Shown piece by piece: positions 14,548-22,530 of a stretch of DNA of 28,244 nt (within the stretch, counting starts at the first letter, position 1; each line of letters opens with the position of its first letter). The stretch covers positions 1 to 28,244 of the forward strand of contig JAEWTL010000135.1 in NCBI GenBank assembly GCA_023459495.1. The letters run 5' to 3'. The position numbers and the translations under genes are program-made. The notes below the pieces were generated by a model. That model did no database searches. It saw nothing but the letters and a program-made list of their open reading frames with translations, and was not told the DNA's origin. Origin of the DNA: Bacillota bacterium. GTDB lineage: Bacteria > Bacillota > Clostridia > Christensenellales > SZUA-584.

Positions 14548-15171
14548 TTATTCTATATTCATTTTATATACATTGACTTGATCCGGACTGATATTGAGAA
14601 GCGTTTCCACTGCGCTCAGCAGGTTCAGCCTTACCTCAATATTATCCGCGCCTTCCGCCACCACGATAACGCCGGTGATCGGTGGGCTGTTCTCTTTAAG
14701 CACAAGTGCTTCCGTTCCGTTATCCCCATTGATCGTAACCACTTCACTCTGGGTATTTTCCGAACTAGTCGTGCTCTTGCCGCTCTCCCCCTCGTCTATT
14801 CTGGTTGATATCTGCTTGTCAATGCTAAGTGCGGGGACGATCTCCCCCGTAGACTCATAGGTGATCATCACCTCTACACGTCCCGCTCCTTCAATTGCGG
14901 ATAGCGTCTCCTGCAGCCTAAATGCGATAGGGTCTTCATCTGAAGAGTACGTTACTTCCGTAACCGTGGATGAGACATCATCGGTATTGGCTTCTTTTTT
15001 GCTGGTAACGGATGAAAAATAGATCGCCAGAATCACAATTACGATCAGCAAAACGGCCGCGTACTGTATCTTTTTTTTAGTATCCAACTTCATGTAGCGC
15101 GCTACGACTCCGCTTTTTTTCCCGTTTGTTTTTTGCTCCATCCGAGAGTCCTTTTCTTCGGGTGTGTCCAT
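14548..15171 (-). CDS. spoIIIAG: Stage III sporulation protein AG
   Basis: 207 residues: a basic cytoplasmic start, one membrane helix (about 36-55), and an extracytoplasmic ring-forming domain. Family features include LQETLSAIEGAGRVEVMITY, GVIVVAEGADNIEVRLNLL and AVETLLNISPDQVNVYKM (given in pieces). In Bacillus SpoIIIAG forms a large 30-fold ring in the SpoIIIA-SpoIIQ channel. GGGAGG precedes the start. The Ser/Thr/Glu-rich insertion around residues 125-150 fits the variable beta-insertion of the family. Confidence 0.93.
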   Translation of the reverse strand: MDTPEEKDSRMEQKTNGKKSGVVARYMKLDTKKKIQYAAVLLIVIVILAIYFSSVTSKKEANTDDVSSTVTEVTYSSDEDPIAFRLQETLSAIEGAGRVEVMITYESTGEIVPALSIDKQISTRIDEGESGKSTTSSENTQSEVVTINGDNGTEALVLKENSPPITGVIVVAEGADNIEVRLNLLSAVETLLNISPDQVNVYKMNIE

Positions 15172-15212
15172 GATCCGCCTCCCTGGTTTTTTCTAATTCC
15201 ATTTTTATTTTA

Positions 15213-15509
15213 TTAATCTTCTATATATGACTCATAAAGCTTGTAAATATAGTCCTTGTACAATGAACTGTCATATTCGTAAGCTCCGGCGCTCTCAACA
15301 CTGTTCAGCGTATCCTTCACTTCCTGCTGAATATCTGTTCCGGAAAATAAAGCGATGAGCGGAGACAGTATAATCATTGTAACGATTACGCCCATCACCA
15401 CGGAAATATACTTTTTTATGCTGGTCTCGGGCAGCAGTGCACTCAATATTGCGCTCAGCAATATGGCTGCTGTTACGGCTATGGCCCATGTGGATAATAG
15501 ATTATGCAT
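15213..15509 (-). CDS. spoIIIAF: Stage III sporulation protein AF, short form
   Basis: 98 residues. Two membrane helices (about 6-26 and 33-54) with LPETSIKKYISVVMG between them match the SpoIIIAF N-terminus. After about 40 further residues the frame ends with two consecutive stop codons. Bacillus SpoIIIAF is 206 residues, with a soluble ring-building-like domain after the helices; here that domain is missing. The next gene begins only 41 nt later, so no displaced fragment fits. Either this lineage uses a membrane-only form or the domain was lost. Context (spoIIIAE upstream, spoIIIAG downstream) fixes the identity. Confidence 0.85.
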   Translation of the reverse strand: MHNLLSTWAIAVTAAILLSAILSALLPETSIKKYISVVMGVIVTMIILSPLIALFSGTDIQQEVKDTLNSVESAGAYEYDSSLYKDYIYKLYESYIED

Positions 15510-15513
15510 GCTT

Positions 15514-16731
15514 TCACCTCAGCATCACGTTGGAATTGCCGGCGCCGATGATAACTCCGATGGTGATGAAGTACATCACCGCGCTGGCCAGCACCGCTGT
15601 AAAGAGTAGCAGCACAACGTCTGCCGCATCCTGCATGAACTTACCCATCCGCTCACCTGCCGCAGGCTCCAATACCGCTGCGGTGAGTTTAAACAGAAAA
15701 TAGTGTGCCAGGATCGCAAATACCGGTGTGACTGCAATTCCCGCTACGATGAGGATACCGGCGACGCCGACTGCATTTTTAATGAGCAGTGAGCACGAAA
15801 TCAGCACATCGACCGATCCTGAAAAGAGGCCGCCGATGATAGGGACCATCTTGTCGATCGTATATTTGGCGGTCTTAATGGAAAGGCCGTCGAAAGTCGA
15901 GCCCAAAAGCCCCTGCAGCGATACGATGCCTGCAAAGACCGTGGTGCATATGCCGATCGACCATTTGATAACAGTCTTGATCAGCGAGCAGAAGCCGGAA
16001 AGCTTTACCGTGGACGAAAAATTATTGATCAGCGTAAATACTGTCATCACGATGATCAGCGGCAGTATGAAATCATTAAAGAATATGGATATGCCTGTTG
16101 TTAAAAATACTGTCGCAGGGCTCAGTATTGACGCGGACGTTATTCCGCCCAGCGCCGTCAGCAGTGCAATGAGCAGCGGGAACAGTTCTTTAGTAAACCC
16201 CGTCATGGAAGCGATTGCGTCTACGCCGATGCCGAATATGTAAGTCAAAATGCTGATCGTAATCGCGCCTACGATGACGAACTGCGCGGTCTGAGCCGCT
16301 TTGGAGACGCCTGTTTCTCCAAACGAAGGCTTAAAATGTGTGATAACGCTGAACAGCAGCCCGATGACTATGATTTGCACGATTGCAGGAATGCTTCGTT
16401 TGACACCCGCAAACATGGCGTCCAGTATCAGCGTGTATACGTCTGATATCCGAAAATCTGCTCCGCCTTCGGCCAACATCGTCAGAAAGGTCTTGAAATC
16501 CTTTCCGCCCGTGACCGGCTCAAGCGTATCGGCGTACTTGTTATAGTACTCCTCAAGCTCATGCAAATCGGCTGAAGAAAGAGCGGCCTCCACGTTTTTT
16601 TCAATCTCGTCATAGATTGCTTCGTCCACATCCTCATCAGACGGCTCTGTAATTTCATCCTGGGCCAAAGCGGTCACCGGCAAACATAGCAGGAGGACCG
16701 CAGCCGCAAGCGCTATCCATCGTATCTTCAT
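15514..16731 (-). CDS. spoIIIAE: Stage III sporulation protein AE
   Basis: 405 residues. It begins with a cleavable-looking signal peptide (basic MKIRW, hydrophobic core, ALA-Q near residue 24), then an acidic external segment, then about seven or eight hydrophobic segments from residue 110 on. SpoIIIAE is the large polytopic channel component of the SpoIIIA complex needed for SigG activity after engulfment. Length equals the family norm. It starts 3 nt after spoIIIAD ends and stops 4 nt before spoIIIAF begins. Confidence 0.95.
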   Translation of the reverse strand: MKIRWIALAAAVLLLCLPVTALAQDEITEPSDEDVDEAIYDEIEKNVEAALSSADLHELEEYYNKYADTLEPVTGGKDFKTFLTMLAEGGADFRISDVYTLILDAMFAGVKRSIPAIVQIIVIGLLFSVITHFKPSFGETGVSKAAQTAQFVIVGAITISILTYIFGIGVDAIASMTGFTKELFPLLIALLTALGGITSASILSPATVFLTTGISIFFNDFILPLIIVMTVFTLINNFSSTVKLSGFCSLIKTVIKWSIGICTTVFAGIVSLQGLLGSTFDGLSIKTAKYTIDKMVPIIGGLFSGSVDVLISCSLLIKNAVGVAGILIVAGIAVTPVFAILAHYFLFKLTAAVLEPAAGERMGKFMQDAADVVLLLFTAVLASAVMYFITIGVIIGAGNSNVMLR

Positions 16732-16734
16732 GTT

Positions 16735-17121
16735 TTATTCCAACATCCCAATCACCATGTTCATAAAGGACGTAATCACCGGAAGCGACAGGACAATGAT
16801 CAGCACGCGTCCCGCCAGTTCCACCTTGGATGACAGTGAGGTCTCACCCGTATCCTTGAGTATCTGAACGGCAAACTCACAAATATATGCGATGCCTATA
16901 ATCTTCAGCACAATAGCGATGCTCTCATAGGCAATTTCATACTTGGAGACGACATCCTTGATGTAGTCCACCGCCGTGACGAGATAATCGAGCACATAGA
17001 TGAGTATAATCAACCCGGCAACAATACTGACCTGCATTGCAAGCTCCGGCTGCTTCTGACGAATCATTACCACCAATATGCCTGCGATCAGCCCGATTGC
17101 GGCAATTTGTACGATCTCCAT
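16735..17121 (-). CDS. spoIIIAD: Stage III sporulation protein AD
   Basis: 128 residues with about four hydrophobic segments and the family motifs AAIGLIAGILVVMIRQKQPE, IAYICEFAVQILKDTGE and AGRVLIIVLSLPVI. It is homologous to SpoIIIAC and forms part of the membrane core of the channel complex. The start overlaps the spoIIIAC stop by one base (TGATG). Length is that of the family. Confidence 0.95.
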   Translation of the reverse strand: MEIVQIAAIGLIAGILVVMIRQKQPELAMQVSIVAGLIILIYVLDYLVTAVDYIKDVVSKYEIAYESIAIVLKIIGIAYICEFAVQILKDTGETSLSSKVELAGRVLIIVLSLPVITSFMNMVIGMLE

Positions 17122-17318
17122 CAGTACAAACCAAATATCTGCTTGACGCTGTCAAACAAATTGCTGATAAGGTCAACCACCATAAGGAGTACAATGATCA
17201 GTCCGGCGATAGTAGTCAGCGTGGCGATATCCTCCCGGCCCGCCCGCACGAGAACCTGATTCAGCACCGCGATCAGGATGCCAATGGCTGCAATTTTAAA
17301 CACCAGGTCGATTGCCAA
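17121..17318 (-). CDS. spoIIIAC: Stage III sporulation protein AC
   Basis: 65 residues with two membrane helices: IDLVFKIAAIGILIAVLNQ and LTTIAGLIIVLLMVVDLI, followed by FDSVKQIFGLY. The size and the AGREDIATL segment between the helices are characteristic. It is a small membrane component of the SpoIIIA complex, translationally coupled to spoIIIAD. Confidence 0.95.
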   Translation of the reverse strand: MAIDLVFKIAAIGILIAVLNQVLVRAGREDIATLTTIAGLIIVLLMVVDLISNLFDSVKQIFGLY

Positions 17319-17331
17319 GATATTCCCTCCT

Positions 17332-17841
17332 CTATATCACGAGCAGCGCGATCAGCAGTCCAGCCAGAACCCCGCCCGCACTATACAGCTTGCACTTTTT
17401 GCGTTTGTCGGCTTCCATCTCTGAAATATATGCTTCCAGCCGCTTCAAATACGATTCCGCCTGTTTGCGGGAAGGGTTGCGGCAGAGTGCGTCTACCGCT
17501 TCTCCTGCCGACGCAATCATACGCATATCATCCTTTGTTATCCCCGCTGTTTGGGATATAAATTGATCAAAACTCTTCTGCCACAGCTGAGTAAACCGTG
17601 CACCCGGCGCAGCTCTCAGACTTTTAGCGCATTCACGAAATATCGGCCTTATCTTTTCCCCATCCGGTATTTCAAGTGCTCTGCTGAGTTCAAGATTCAT
17701 ATCAGTAATACCATCCATAAGGCTGACCATCGCAGACTCATATTCCCGGAAAAAGGCAAGCCGCTGGGCGGTACGGTTCGAAAGCTGTCTTCCGATATAT
17801 CCGCATACGATCACAATGAAAAGACACAGTACAAGGTTCAT
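17332..17841 (-). CDS. spoIIIAB: Stage III sporulation protein AB
   Basis: 169 residues: an N-terminal hydrophobic segment (2-20), a long helical cytoplasmic domain (REYESAMVSLMDGITDMN, LSRALEI), then KCKLYSAGGVLAGLLIALLV, a C-terminal membrane helix. This matches SpoIIIAB, whose fold resembles T2SS/T4P GspF proteins. It overlaps spoIIIAA by ATGA. Length matches the family (about 170). Confidence 0.94.
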   Translation of the reverse strand: MNLVLCLFIVIVCGYIGRQLSNRTAQRLAFFREYESAMVSLMDGITDMNLELSRALEIPDGEKIRPIFRECAKSLRAAPGARFTQLWQKSFDQFISQTAGITKDDMRMIASAGEAVDALCRNPSRKQAESYLKRLEAYISEMEADKRKKCKLYSAGGVLAGLLIALLVI

Positions 17842-18821
17842 ACCGCCTCCAGTTTAAATGGTCCTGACAGCCGCGCCTGTCCACTAACGTTATAGACCTG
17901 CTCGATCGTGATCCTTCCGAGTGATGCCGAGAGCTGAACATAAGCTTCAAACATCCGTTCCTTCAGCACCTGACGAAAGAACAGCCGATCCATCAGACTA
18001 TTAAAATCCGGCGCGTGAGCGGTGGTAATCATGACAACGCCCGCATTAGATACCTCGCGCAGAGCTTCCAGATCTTCGCCTCTTCCAATTTCATCTGTCA
18101 CGATTACATCGGGAGAAAGCGCACGAAGCGCCATGAATACGCCGGCTGCTTTGGCAACACCGGAAATCACGTCCGTCTCGGCTCCGACATCGAACAGCGG
18201 CTCGCCATATTCGGCTGCGGCAAGCTCCGCACGTTCATCGATCAAGGAGACTTTACTGCAGTTAAGACCGTCACCGTTTCCGGCCATACGGGCAATGTCC
18301 CTTACAAGCGTTGTTTTTCCCAGCTTTGGTGATGAGAATATCAGCGTACTGACCAACTCCCGGTTTCTCGATATATATGGCAGCAGCGCTTTCCCGATGC
18401 CCGTTGCATGGCATGGAATACGAAAATTGATGCCGCCTATGCCGCGATATGTTCTGATTGCCCCGTCAGTCACAACAGCGCTGCCTGCGAAACCTGCGCG
18501 TATCCCTCCCGGAAGTGTCAGAAACCCTTGTTTCAGCTCATTCTCATAAGCATATGGTGACTTTCCGGTGATTGCTCCGAACGTCTGCTCCATTTCTTCC
18601 CGGGTTACTACAAGGCTTTGCCTGCATCCCAACTTGCCATCGCCGCTTACAGCAAGTCCCTGCTCACTTGTGTAAACCATCAAAGGTCTGTTCGTTCTCA
18701 GCCGAATCTCTTCAATTCGGCATGAAGTATCCGCATCCATCGCGCACAGAGCGGAATATATCCTCTCGGGAAGATTTCGCCCAAGTATTGATTTCCAATC
18801 AAAGCTGACCGTACTGTTCAT
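17838..18821 (-). CDS. spoIIIAA: Stage III sporulation protein AA (secretion-type ATPase)
   Basis: 327 residues, cytoplasmic ATPase related to type II/IV secretion ATPases and proposed to power the SpoIIIA channel. Seen: LPERIYSAL near the N-terminus, RIEEIRLRTNRPL, the P-loop SSPKLGKTTLVRDIAR, the Walker B stretch DVIVTDEIGR and a final helical region. The P-loop has Ser where the first Gly/Ala is usual, while the GKTT core is intact. I chose the ATG giving MNSTVSFDW; it has no good ribosome binding site, and an ATG nine codons earlier (18848) is possible. A longer frame would cross the upstream terminator. Confidence 0.92.
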   Translation of the reverse strand: MNSTVSFDWKSILGRNLPERIYSALCAMDADTSCRIEEIRLRTNRPLMVYTSEQGLAVSGDGKLGCRQSLVVTREEMEQTFGAITGKSPYAYENELKQGFLTLPGGIRAGFAGSAVVTDGAIRTYRGIGGINFRIPCHATGIGKALLPYISRNRELVSTLIFSSPKLGKTTLVRDIARMAGNGDGLNCSKVSLIDERAELAAAEYGEPLFDVGAETDVISGVAKAAGVFMALRALSPDVIVTDEIGRGEDLEALREVSNAGVVMITTAHAPDFNSLMDRLFFRQVLKERMFEAYVQLSASLGRITIEQVYNVSGQARLSGPFKLEAV

Positions 18822-18827
18822 GCTGAA

Positions 18828-18856
18828 AGTATATGAACCTATGTACATGTTTATCA
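18828..18856 (-). promoter_or_regulatory. Weak SigE-like promoter candidate before spoIIIAA
   Basis: CATATACT (18828-18835) resembles the SigE -10 CATACAnT, with TGATAAA (18850-18856) 14 bp upstream sharing the ATA core of the SigE -35. It is the only such match between the upstream terminator and spoIIIAA, but would place the transcription start almost at the ATG. Confidence 0.3.
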
Positions 18857-18870
18857 CTTTTAAGCAAACG

Positions 18871-18897
18871 AAAAAGCCCTCCGCGTAACGGAGGGCT
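18871..18897 (-). terminator. Strong intrinsic terminator after the peptidoglycan-binding protein gene
   Basis: Minus-strand AGCCCTCCG / CGGAGGGCT, a perfect 9-bp stem with loop TTACG, followed by five T. It ends the upstream gene and isolates the spoIIIA operon. Confidence 0.92.
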
Positions 18898-18912
18898 GAT
18901 GTTGGTCTGATA

Positions 18913-19749
18913 TTATGTGGGCTGTCCGGCGGCAATGAGCACTTTTTCCTGATGGTAACGGTCTGTTAAGCCCAATACATCCGAAGTGCTGCCGTTGAAA
19001 TAGAGCTGTGTATGGCCTTCCATTTTATTGCCTTCAACGGTATCCGAACCGCTTGGATGGCCAAACAGCGAACCGGCATATTGAACGCCATTGATGGTAA
19101 CCAACACAGAACGCTTTTCACTCCAGTTCGATTCCCCGCCGAAGCAGCCGACAAACGCATCATAGTTATCCGCATCAATGGATTCCACGTCGGCGTGATT
19201 TTTTCCGCCTGTTCGGGTCACCTGGAAAGAAACGCCTGTTTTAAAGTCGGTAATTGTTACAGTGGTCCCGGCCGGGAAAATCGCGTCAATCTCTGCCCAA
19301 CTGGACAGTTCGCCATAGACGGGAGTCGTCACCAGCATTTGCTGTTCGCCTACTTCGGGGACAACAGACGTTGCAAGGGGCTTACGTATCGCATCGACCG
19401 TAAAAATATCGGTATAGGTTATTTGTCCCGTCTGCCCATCGGCTGACAACCCGTTCTGTTCCTGGAACTGTTTAACCGCCTTTTGTGTCATGCCATAATA
19501 CATTCCCGTCGACCGGTAATTGAAATAGCCGAGTTCGCGAAGACGGGTTTGCAGCCGGACGACCTCTACTCCGACGCTGTTTAAATCCAATAACTCAAAC
19601 GACGTTTCGCTTCCCGCGGACTCTGTTGGTGACGAAGAAGACGTATCATCGGGTGTTGGTGTGGGTGCGCCAAACGCGGTATTCATGCCTGACGTCATCA
19701 CGAGCACCATAACTGCAATGACCATTACTGTCTTTTTAATGTGCTTCAT
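18913..19749 (-). CDS. Secreted peptidoglycan-binding domain protein
   Basis: 278 residues. A signal peptide (basic start, hydrophobic 8-20, cleavage near AFGA at 25-28) and a Thr/Ser/Pro linker precede a PG_binding_1 domain (about 52-110; VVRLQTRLRELGYFN, QKAVKQFQEQNGLSADGQTG in pieces). The C-terminal half (about 130-270) contains NHADVESIDADN and TINGVQYAGSLFGHPSGSD, a domain I have seen in other clostridial secreted proteins of unknown function; an amidase or lytic active site is not obvious. It stands alone before a strong terminator, next to spoIIIA and NHEJ genes, so a spore-cortex or germination role is possible but unproven. AGGTC precedes the start only weakly. Confidence 0.75.
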   Translation of the reverse strand: MKHIKKTVMVIAVMVLVMTSGMNTAFGAPTPTPDDTSSSSPTESAGSETSFELLDLNSVGVEVVRLQTRLRELGYFNYRSTGMYYGMTQKAVKQFQEQNGLSADGQTGQITYTDIFTVDAIRKPLATSVVPEVGEQQMLVTTPVYGELSSWAEIDAIFPAGTTVTITDFKTGVSFQVTRTGGKNHADVESIDADNYDAFVGCFGGESNWSEKRSVLVTINGVQYAGSLFGHPSGSDTVEGNKMEGHTQLYFNGSTSDVLGLTDRYHQEKVLIAAGQPT

Positions 19750-19861
19750 ACCTGACCTCGTCCATGTTTTTTTGTATCATACCACAAAAGATAAGAAAAG
19801 TATAGAAAAAATCCGTTTTGGCGCAATGCGACTCAAGATAGAGGGTATTTAACGCTTTCCT

Positions 19862-20737
19862 TCATACAAGTCCTGTGCTTTTTATCATTTCTTCCAGCGG
19901 CTCGTTTTGCTGCCCGGTAAGCGTGGATGCAAACAGATCTCCGTTTTTTTTCAGGCGTTCAGCCGCGTTATTCAATGTGAAATCACAGGGAGAAAGGCCT
20001 GCTTTTAGTTCACTCCACTCCACCGGCATGGATACTGCCGCGCACGGTACGGCACGAGGTGAATAAACTGTGATAATGCTTTTCCCCGGCCCCATCTGCA
20101 GGTAATCGAAGTAAAGCTTCCTGCCCCGATTCTTGACAAGCCTTTCGATCGTAATTCTATCTGGGTATTTCGCGGCGAAATATTTTGCGAAAAACTCATT
20201 AATACTTCTGCCCTGTTCAAAAGTCTTCGGAGCAGTTGGAATATAGATCTGCAGGCCGGAGGCACCGGAGGTTTTTACATAGCTGGGTATGCCCAGACTT
20301 TGCAGCGTATCATAAACCAGCAGTGCGCATTCTGCCGCGTCGGGAAAGGTCTGCCCTTCCGAAGGATCAAGATCGAACACGAGCGAACGAAGCAGACCCT
20401 CTTTCTCCGTACAAAAGGGTGTATGAAACTCCAACGTGGCAAGGCTCCCCAACCAGGCAAGCGTATCCGTACTGTTCAGGTTGATGAAAAGCTCTCCCTC
20501 TTTTTCGATAGGCTCCACAAAACCGGGTGCTTTTTCAGGCAGATGTTTTTGATAGAAGAACGTTCCGTTTACGCCATGCGGATAGCGGATTGCAGTTAAA
20601 ATCCGATCCTTCGCATGCGCGAGGAGAAATGGCGACAACTCGGCCAGCGCCTGAATATAATCGAGCTTGGTGATACCCGCGTCAGGAAACAGCATTTTGG
20701 TTGGATTGCTCAAAGTCAGGGATGCAGTTGTATTCAA
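19862..20737 (-). CDS. ligD: LigD-type NHEJ polymerase/primase (PolDom), stand-alone
   Basis: 291 residues of the archaeo-eukaryotic primase superfamily as found in LigD. Motifs: LTLSNPTKMLFPDAGITK at the start, RYPHGVNGTFFYQKH, the catalytic FDLDPSEG, KTSGASGLQIYIP, RLVKNRGRKLYFDYLQ and YSPRAVPCAAVSMPVEW. It fills or extends DNA ends with dNTPs or NTPs during end joining. I place the start at TTG (20735-20737): its TTGA overlaps the ligase stop and GAAGAGGTAA lies just upstream, whereas the longer frame would run 90 nt into the ligase gene. It is a separate protein here, not fused to a ligase. Confidence 0.9.
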   Translation of the reverse strand: MNTTASLTLSNPTKMLFPDAGITKLDYIQALAELSPFLLAHAKDRILTAIRYPHGVNGTFFYQKHLPEKAPGFVEPIEKEGELFINLNSTDTLAWLGSLATLEFHTPFCTEKEGLLRSLVFDLDPSEGQTFPDAAECALLVYDTLQSLGIPSYVKTSGASGLQIYIPTAPKTFEQGRSINEFFAKYFAAKYPDRITIERLVKNRGRKLYFDYLQMGPGKSIITVYSPRAVPCAAVSMPVEWSELKAGLSPCDFTLNNAAERLKKNGDLFASTLTGQQNEPLEEMIKSTGLV

Positions 20738-21597
20738 AGGCTTACCTCTTCCCCCGTAGCTTCCTGCGGTGAAGCGCTTGAGAAACCGATAAACACCGGG
20801 TGCCTCAAAGTGCCGCTTGGAGTCCATTCAGAGAATCGAACCCAGCAGGATATGATCGGTTTTTGACCGGGCTTGATTTCTTTGGACAGTACGCTCAGGT
20901 CTTCATTCTTCAGTCCGGAACCAACGTCACCTACTGGTATCAGCGTATCCTCCCGGAATATCCCAAGAGACAATGAAGACGGCAGGCCGTTCTTATAGTT
21001 TACTCCAGTAATGGCGCAGAGCAGCTTGCGCGTGATCTTTGTTTTAAACCAATCCGCATGGTATTTGCCGCCAGTATATTGACTGTTCAGACGCTTGGAT
21101 ACAATGCCTTCCATACTTTCGCGTTTCATCAGCGCATAAAGCGATTCGCCGTCTGAGAAGCTGTCGGCTTGCGCGGCGACTGCACTGTCCCGAAAGTTCT
21201 CCTTTAATATCTGCTGTCTCTTTTCAAGTGTAAATGAGCGAATGTCGCTGTGATTGAAAAAAAGCATATCAAAGACGACATAGCGAACCGGATAGCGAGC
21301 TGAGGAGTCAGCTTTTTTTGACAGGCTACGGCGCAGTACCTGATAAAAAGATGGTTTCCCTTCAGAAAAGGAAACGATCTCCCCGTCAAGCACTGCATGG
21401 GTGGCTTCAATATTTTGTGTTAATGCGGAAAGCTCAGAATACCTGTTGGTAGACTCAATTCCGCTTTTGTTATACAGCCGAACGATTCCATCATCGATAA
21501 CAGCAATGCCGCGGATGCCATCCCATTTTATTTGATGAATGAACCCTTCATCTTTGACAACATTCGGGGTCTGGATTGGTTCCATACATTCGATCAT
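20734..21597 (-). CDS. ATP-dependent DNA ligase (LigD ligase domain type)
   Basis: 287 residues. Motif I contains K24 in HQIKWDGIRG, the adenylated lysine; motif III YVVFDMLF, motif IV EGIVSKRLNSQY and motif V WFKTKI follow, then an OB-fold domain with VGDVGSGL. The order matches the ligase part of LigD and of Bacillus-type NHEJ ligases. No polymerase or phosphoesterase domain is attached. Its start overlaps the ku stop (ATGA) and its end overlaps the polymerase gene, so the three repair genes are coupled. It seals double-strand breaks brought together by Ku. Confidence 0.92.
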   Translation of the reverse strand: MIECMEPIQTPNVVKDEGFIHQIKWDGIRGIAVIDDGIVRLYNKSGIESTNRYSELSALTQNIEATHAVLDGEIVSFSEGKPSFYQVLRRSLSKKADSSARYPVRYVVFDMLFFNHSDIRSFTLEKRQQILKENFRDSAVAAQADSFSDGESLYALMKRESMEGIVSKRLNSQYTGGKYHADWFKTKITRKLLCAITGVNYKNGLPSSLSLGIFREDTLIPVGDVGSGLKNEDLSVLSKEIKPGQKPIISCWVRFSEWTPSGTLRHPVFIGFSSASPQEATGEEVSL

Positions 21598-22409
21598 TTC
21601 GCCTGAGAGCCTCGCTTTGGCGGCGCTTCATTCTCCGCTTTTTTAAGGCTGGCCTTCAATGCTTCCATCAGATCAATGACATTGTTCTCCTGCGCCTGCG
21701 GCTGCATAACGACCTGCTTGCCTTCAATGCGCGCCTCGATGAGCTTGCGCAGTGCTTCGCGATATTCATCTGTGTACTTGGCAGGCTCAAAAGCTGTCGT
21801 CAAGCTATCGATCAGCCGCTCTGCGATATCCATCTGCTTGGCATCCGTTATTGTGGTTTCGGGGAGCGCGGGCACCTCCGATGCGGGACGTATTTCATCG
21901 GGATAATAGATGGTTTCCAGCAGCATCGCATTACCGGATATGCGCAGCACGCAAAGCGTCTGGCTGTCATGCATCGCAAGCCGCGCCACCGCAATACGCC
22001 CTGAACTGCGCATCGCTTCACGCAGCAGCACGAAAGCTGTCGCGCTGGACGCCACCTCTGCCTGTGGCGCGATATAATATGTCTTTATATAGTAGATTGG
22101 GTCGATCTCTTCGAGCTTTACAAAATCAACGATCTCAATGGTTTTAGCCTGCACCTGTGCCTTTACAGCCTCCATATCCTCTTCGCTGATAATCACAAAC
22201 TTACCCGGCTCGTACTCAAAGCCGCGTACAATATCGTCCGGGCCGACCTCTTCGTTGCACAGCGGGCAGGTCTTTTTGTATTTAATCGGTGTGTGGCACT
22301 TTTTGTGCAGCGAACGGAAGCGAATATCCTTATCCTCGGTTGCCGCGTACATCTTGATCGGAATATTCACCAGACCGAAGCTGATTGCTCCTTTCAGCAT
22401 CGCATGCAT
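21594..22409 (-). CDS. ku: Non-homologous end-joining protein Ku
   Basis: 271 residues. It begins MLKGAISFGLVNIPIKMY within a few codons of the start, has the zinc-ribbon-like HKKCHTPIKYKKTCPLCNEEV, and the core beta-barrel segments typical of bacterial Ku. The C-terminus is Lys/Glu/Pro-rich (KAENEAPPKRGSQAK). Ku threads onto broken DNA ends and recruits the ligase and polymerase encoded downstream. I chose the ATG at 22407-22409, 10 nt after GGGAGG; another ATG lies three codons further in. In Bacillus subtilis ku and ligD are SigG-controlled, and a forespore-like promoter is seen here too. Confidence 0.95.
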   Translation of the reverse strand: MHAMLKGAISFGLVNIPIKMYAATEDKDIRFRSLHKKCHTPIKYKKTCPLCNEEVGPDDIVRGFEYEPGKFVIISEEDMEAVKAQVQAKTIEIVDFVKLEEIDPIYYIKTYYIAPQAEVASSATAFVLLREAMRSSGRIAVARLAMHDSQTLCVLRISGNAMLLETIYYPDEIRPASEVPALPETTITDAKQMDIAERLIDSLTTAFEPAKYTDEYREALRKLIEARIEGKQVVMQPQAQENNVIDLMEALKASLKKAENEAPPKRGSQAK

Positions 22410-22440
22410 CTGCAGGTATCCTCCCAATGTTTTTCAGCAT

Positions 22441-22470
22441 TACTTTTTCCAAAACTCGCTTTTTGTATGT
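22441..22470 (-). promoter_or_regulatory. SigF/SigG-like promoter of the NHEJ operon
   Basis: On the minus strand ACATA (22466-22470), a 15-bp spacer and GGAAAAAGTA (22441-22450) match GYATA / GGnnAnAMTR except for one base in each box. The start would lie about 25 nt before ku. No sigma-A promoter was evident. Confidence 0.5.
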
Positions 22471-22530
22471 GCAGCGGTATCAAGCGGCACTTCGCACGAA
22501 TATTCTTATTATTAATGGGAGGACAAAACC

